A stretch of 35,981 nucleotides of DNA from NCBI GenBank assembly GCA_015066865.1, contig SVNQ01000021.1:1-35981 (forward strand), written 5' to 3'. The notes under the pieces are model-generated. The model made no database searches, had not been told where the DNA came from, and worked only from the letters and a program-made list of their open reading frames with translations. The translations under genes were made by a program, and so were the position numbers. The DNA is from Ruminococcus sp. (GTDB lineage: Bacteria > Bacillota > Clostridia > Oscillospirales > Ruminococcaceae). Shown here piece by piece: positions 34,301 to 35,981 of the stretch (position 1 is its first letter; every line of letters begins with the position of its first letter).

Positions 34301-35981
34301 ACTTCATCGTGGAAGAAGATCGATCTAACTGCTTCCGACGCACAGCAGCGTGTGATCGCAATGGAAAATATTGAGATCGACGGCGCGAAGCTCATTCTGA
34401 AGAAGAACGATTCCCTGACGGGATATCCTGTTTCCGGTGCGACGCTTGAGCTGTATGCCGAGAGCAATATTCAGGATGACAGTGTTGAGGATGTTCTCGT
34501 TTACAAGTGGGAGAACTTTAACGGCAATCAGAAGCTTTATGAGGATCCCGCTTTCAGAGCGATGGATAATGCATATGTATCCAAGGGATTCTTGCAGGCA
34601 GGTACCTATTATCTGCTGGAAACAAATGCTCCCGCAGGCTACACAGAATCTGCTTGCAACAAGCCGATGTACTTTACTGTAAACAGGGATAGTACCATTG
34701 TTTCCGGTTATTATGCTTCTACGGTTGAAACAACCTATGATGTACATCGTGATGAAAGCAATCCGAGCTGGACAAAGAACTATATGGTTGTGGATGGTGT
34801 GATTCTCAATCAGGATGAGGGCACACCGGTGGTGATCGAAAATGTAGAGAAAATCGTTGTTACCCTCGAAGAAGGCAGCAATACAACATGTGATTTCTAT
34901 ACTTCGATCGACGCTTACAATAATACAAAGCCTACATTTGTAAATAATCAGTATGTAATCACTGATATTTTGAGATTTGAAGCTACCAAGTTTGAATTTG
35001 GCGGCAGCAATGTCAGAGTTAAGGATGTTAAAGTTTATACCAGAGGAGAAGCAGAGGGTATGGACAGCAATCTGACCGTGAGTCAGGCGGATCATACAGT
35101 TTCTGTTTCCAATATGCCGATGATCAGCATTGAAAAGGTGGATGATGAAGGCATCAAGCTGGATGGCGCAACCCTGAGCGTACAAAAGATCGGCACTGTG
35201 AATGGCAGCAGTGTGACGGTTCTGGAAAATGCGGAACTGATCAAGAGCTGGACAACACAAGCAGAAATCATAGAAGAAAAGGCATGGGCAACCGATGCCG
35301 AGGGTAATCCCACGGAGAAGATCATTGAGCATAAGATCGTGAAGCCGGAATATCTGGATCTTTCCGATGGTGTGTACGTTCTGACTGAAACGAATGCGCC
35401 GCAGAATTACAAAATTGCTGAGCCGATTTACTTCGTTGCAGAGGGCGGCGTAATTGCTGACAAGATCGTTACCAAGACTGAAGAAGGATTTACTGTGACG
35501 GACGGAACGCCAGCAGGGGTTTCCGGCAACAAGATCACTATGGTCGATGAAAAGCTCTATCTGGAAGTGAATATCTCCAAGAATGACATCACCGGTGCAG
35601 AAGTAAACGGTGCGAAGCTGGAAGTGTTCTATGTGGAATCCAGCGTTGATGGAGAGGGTAACGTTGTTAAGGAAGAAAAGGTCGTTGATTCCTGGACTTC
35701 CGGAACAGGAGTACATACAATTCAGAATCTGCAGGCAGGCAGAGAATATGTCCTCAGAGAAACGCTTGCTCCTCAGGGTTATGCGATTGCTTCGGATATT
35801 GTATTCAAGCTCGATGAAGAAGGCAATGTGACAATTTCCGATGCACTCGGTGGTGAGTTCACCGCACCTGAGGAAAATAAGGTCGTGATGGTGGACGAGT
35901 ACGCAAAGCAGAGTGTGACGATTTCCAAGCAGGACATTGGCGGCAAGGAGATCGCGGGCGCAACGCTGAGCGTATATGATG
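31385..35981 (+). CDS. Large secreted surface protein with choice-of-anchor-A-like and SpaA/Cna-B-like domains, 3' end cut
   Basis: At least 1532 codons, running off the right edge. The N-terminus MKKKVWKKLVSSVTAVLLTA with a following AMPNVMTKAAA is a Sec signal peptide with cleavage near residue 35. Residues ~70-415 resemble choice-of-anchor A (LGIASQFGVFVNGDF; FQGTILAPHASF). SpaA/Cna-B-like repeats start near residues 441, 826, 1002, 1245, 1394 and 1511 (last one cut), with a Lys in the first strand and a conserved Glu at KEIAPPDGY, QETEVPN, LETNAPAGY, TETNAPQNY and RETLAPQGY, the positions that form isopeptide bonds. A domain at about 520-820 is not recognised. AGGGAAGGG precedes the ATG. 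A wall anchor would lie outside the window. Likely adhesin or fibre. Confidence 0.85.
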   Translation, partial: MKKKVWKKLVSSVTAVLLTASYVLPAMPNVMTKAAALTDEEKVTLLVGKNSELRGKDVATTLKNAEYKYALGIASQFGVFVNGDFYDDDCDSEGRVAVKGTINKANRKNFDVGSGDYIDRYTLESLLNNSGFAHVIAGTRIQNLAPYSNGAYTDNGAGDPYYQGKIFVYGTDGSIDMATISGIDTDPAYQIEELEVYQADLIDFDAVFTMLEKRSAMLSKQQSPGASFSADTEKKTPIPYFYQYSAESKNGEETTRTLTGEAVFLYEGIDTDCVRFNLTEQEWEQAQACQYFSFRGIPDDAYIVVSVAGKQIDMVQYGTGESHTLDRFTGISPNADGSDEQSISKGYYTYDKNGNLHGKWNNDKDVARVLYNFYEADSVELESAFQGTILAPHASFLGKNYAHLSGALIAGTIAEGTIFEFGYRPYEGPISVVGLKADYSVDISKFAEDGTSFLAGATFGLYEVNPDGSLGSLVETIVSTGGKDKLYLAQGDYALKEIAPPDGYKLNDKTYYFSVKESGNVKDETILVGKTTVYSNKIYHWVADKANAGNVTNPIDGTDMATGEYVSLRKSEDIDVAQIAFSDDKSQKDNIKIKSLTFTTIEGIKQTAAVTSVNEDGSFWSPITLGEGITRFDDIVRIEAEIESTTADGARLLIIKNKGGSSVFKGAEGKAEIKGSDGGKTVTLFETPYTSDHYRKDSSSPTGYERISELKDVERVVSYADGVEISVYNNAPFANAVESAAYSLLDITKNEYVYGEDVFTFTVSGNTITTYKNGTEFTSEDLVLYPVDAAANKYLVFYEFELLNARINLNRDLTAKSFDFVNEEALTFKKVDSEGNLLNGAAIKMNEGNVEVINEFGFDPQTGPFSKTTINYKQGKEYADFKWTQGASVSEVIDIKKIKELKIEGMMGGNSRFANVYRIQETEVPNETYVLGDDILLFKYQNVIYYTKVANGANPKEFPISRGMFGQIGVNETSSWKKIDLTASDAQQRVIAMENIEIDGAKLILKKNDSLTGYPVSGATLELYAESNIQDDSVEDVLVYKWENFNGNQKLYEDPAFRAMDNAYVSKGFLQAGTYYLLETNAPAGYTESACNKPMYFTVNRDSTIVSGYYASTVETTYDVHRDESNPSWTKNYMVVDGVILNQDEGTPVVIENVEKIVVTLEEGSNTTCDFYTSIDAYNNTKPTFVNNQYVITDILRFEATKFEFGGSNVRVKDVKVYTRGEAEGMDSNLTVSQADHTVSVSNMPMISIEKVDDEGIKLDGATLSVQKIGTVNGSSVTVLENAELIKSWTTQAEIIEEKAWATDAEGNPTEKIIEHKIVKPEYLDLSDGVYVLTETNAPQNYKIAEPIYFVAEGGVIADKIVTKTEEGFTVTDGTPAGVSGNKITMVDEKLYLEVNISKNDITGAEVNGAKLEVFYVESSVDGEGNVVKEEKVVDSWTSGTGVHTIQNLQAGREYVLRETLAPQGYAIASDIVFKLDEEGNVTISDALGGEFTAPEENKVVMVDEYAKQSVTISKQDIGGKEIAGATLSVYD

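Noticed and set aside
32261..35716. Long minus-strand frames (400 and 463 codons) opposite the surface protein
   Set aside because: The plus frame carries a signal peptide and isopeptide domains; the minus frames are shadows rich in I, H, C and R without recognisable domains.
1..35981. CRISPR arrays, tRNA or rRNA genes, insertion sequences
   Set aside because: None was recognised: no regularly spaced repeats, no cloverleaf or rRNA-like stretch, and no transposase frame.

Overview
The window spans the replication origin of a spore-forming Firmicute. It is most likely from the Oscillospiraceae/Ruminococcus group. The basis is the gene order rpmH-rnpA-yidD-yidC-jag-mnmE-mnmG-rsmG-noc-parA-parB on the left of dnaA and dnaN-yaaA-recF-gyrB-gyrA on the right, plus the sporulation genes yabP and yabQ, Noc, and Bacillus-type parS sites. 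The family-level placement is inference from protein style; no rRNA gene is present, and no tRNA gene or CRISPR array was seen.

Layout. (1) 1-1515, minus strand: a yabP-yabQ-divIC-yabR cluster (spore cortex, division, S1 RNA-binding protein). (2) 1609-6463: metY on the plus strand, then a compact locus at 3027-3352 that looks like a type I toxin-antitoxin pair (convergent promoters, tiny hydrophobic peptide, antisense RNA, shared terminator), then feoB (minus) and birA (plus). (3) 6470-13212, minus: serS, parB, parA, noc, rsmG and mnmG, with three perfect parS sites and one imperfect one, one of them inside the rsmG reading frame. (4) 13281-18370, minus: mnmE, an unrecognised four-helix membrane protein, jag, yidC, yidD, rnpA and rpmH. 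(5) 18371-20741: the dnaA promoter, dnaA, and a dnaA-dnaN intergenic region with a DnaA-box cluster, a GC-rich block, a DnaA-trio array and an AT-rich stretch, i.e. the likely oriC unwinding site. (6) 20742-31180, plus: dnaN, yaaA, recF, gyrB, a YcxB-like membrane protein, gyrA, a metallophosphoesterase and cca. (7) 31385 to the right edge, plus: a very large secreted surface protein with a choice-of-anchor-A-like domain and at least six SpaA/Cna-B-like repeats, cut by the window end.

Genes diverge from the origin, so nearly all are co-oriented with replication; metY, birA and the small toxin frame are the exceptions on the left arm. The core genes form a replication and segregation hub: DnaA fires the origin, DnaN, RecF and gyrase serve the fork, ParA/ParB/parS and Noc organise and protect the new origins, and YidC/YidD/Jag, RnpA and L34 handle membrane insertion and RNA/ribosome functions. 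The most unusual observations are the toxin-antitoxin locus with its apparently lost canonical start codon, the DnaA-trio origin, the parS palindromes that double as terminator-like hairpins, and the membrane protein inserted in the otherwise conserved jag-mnmE block.
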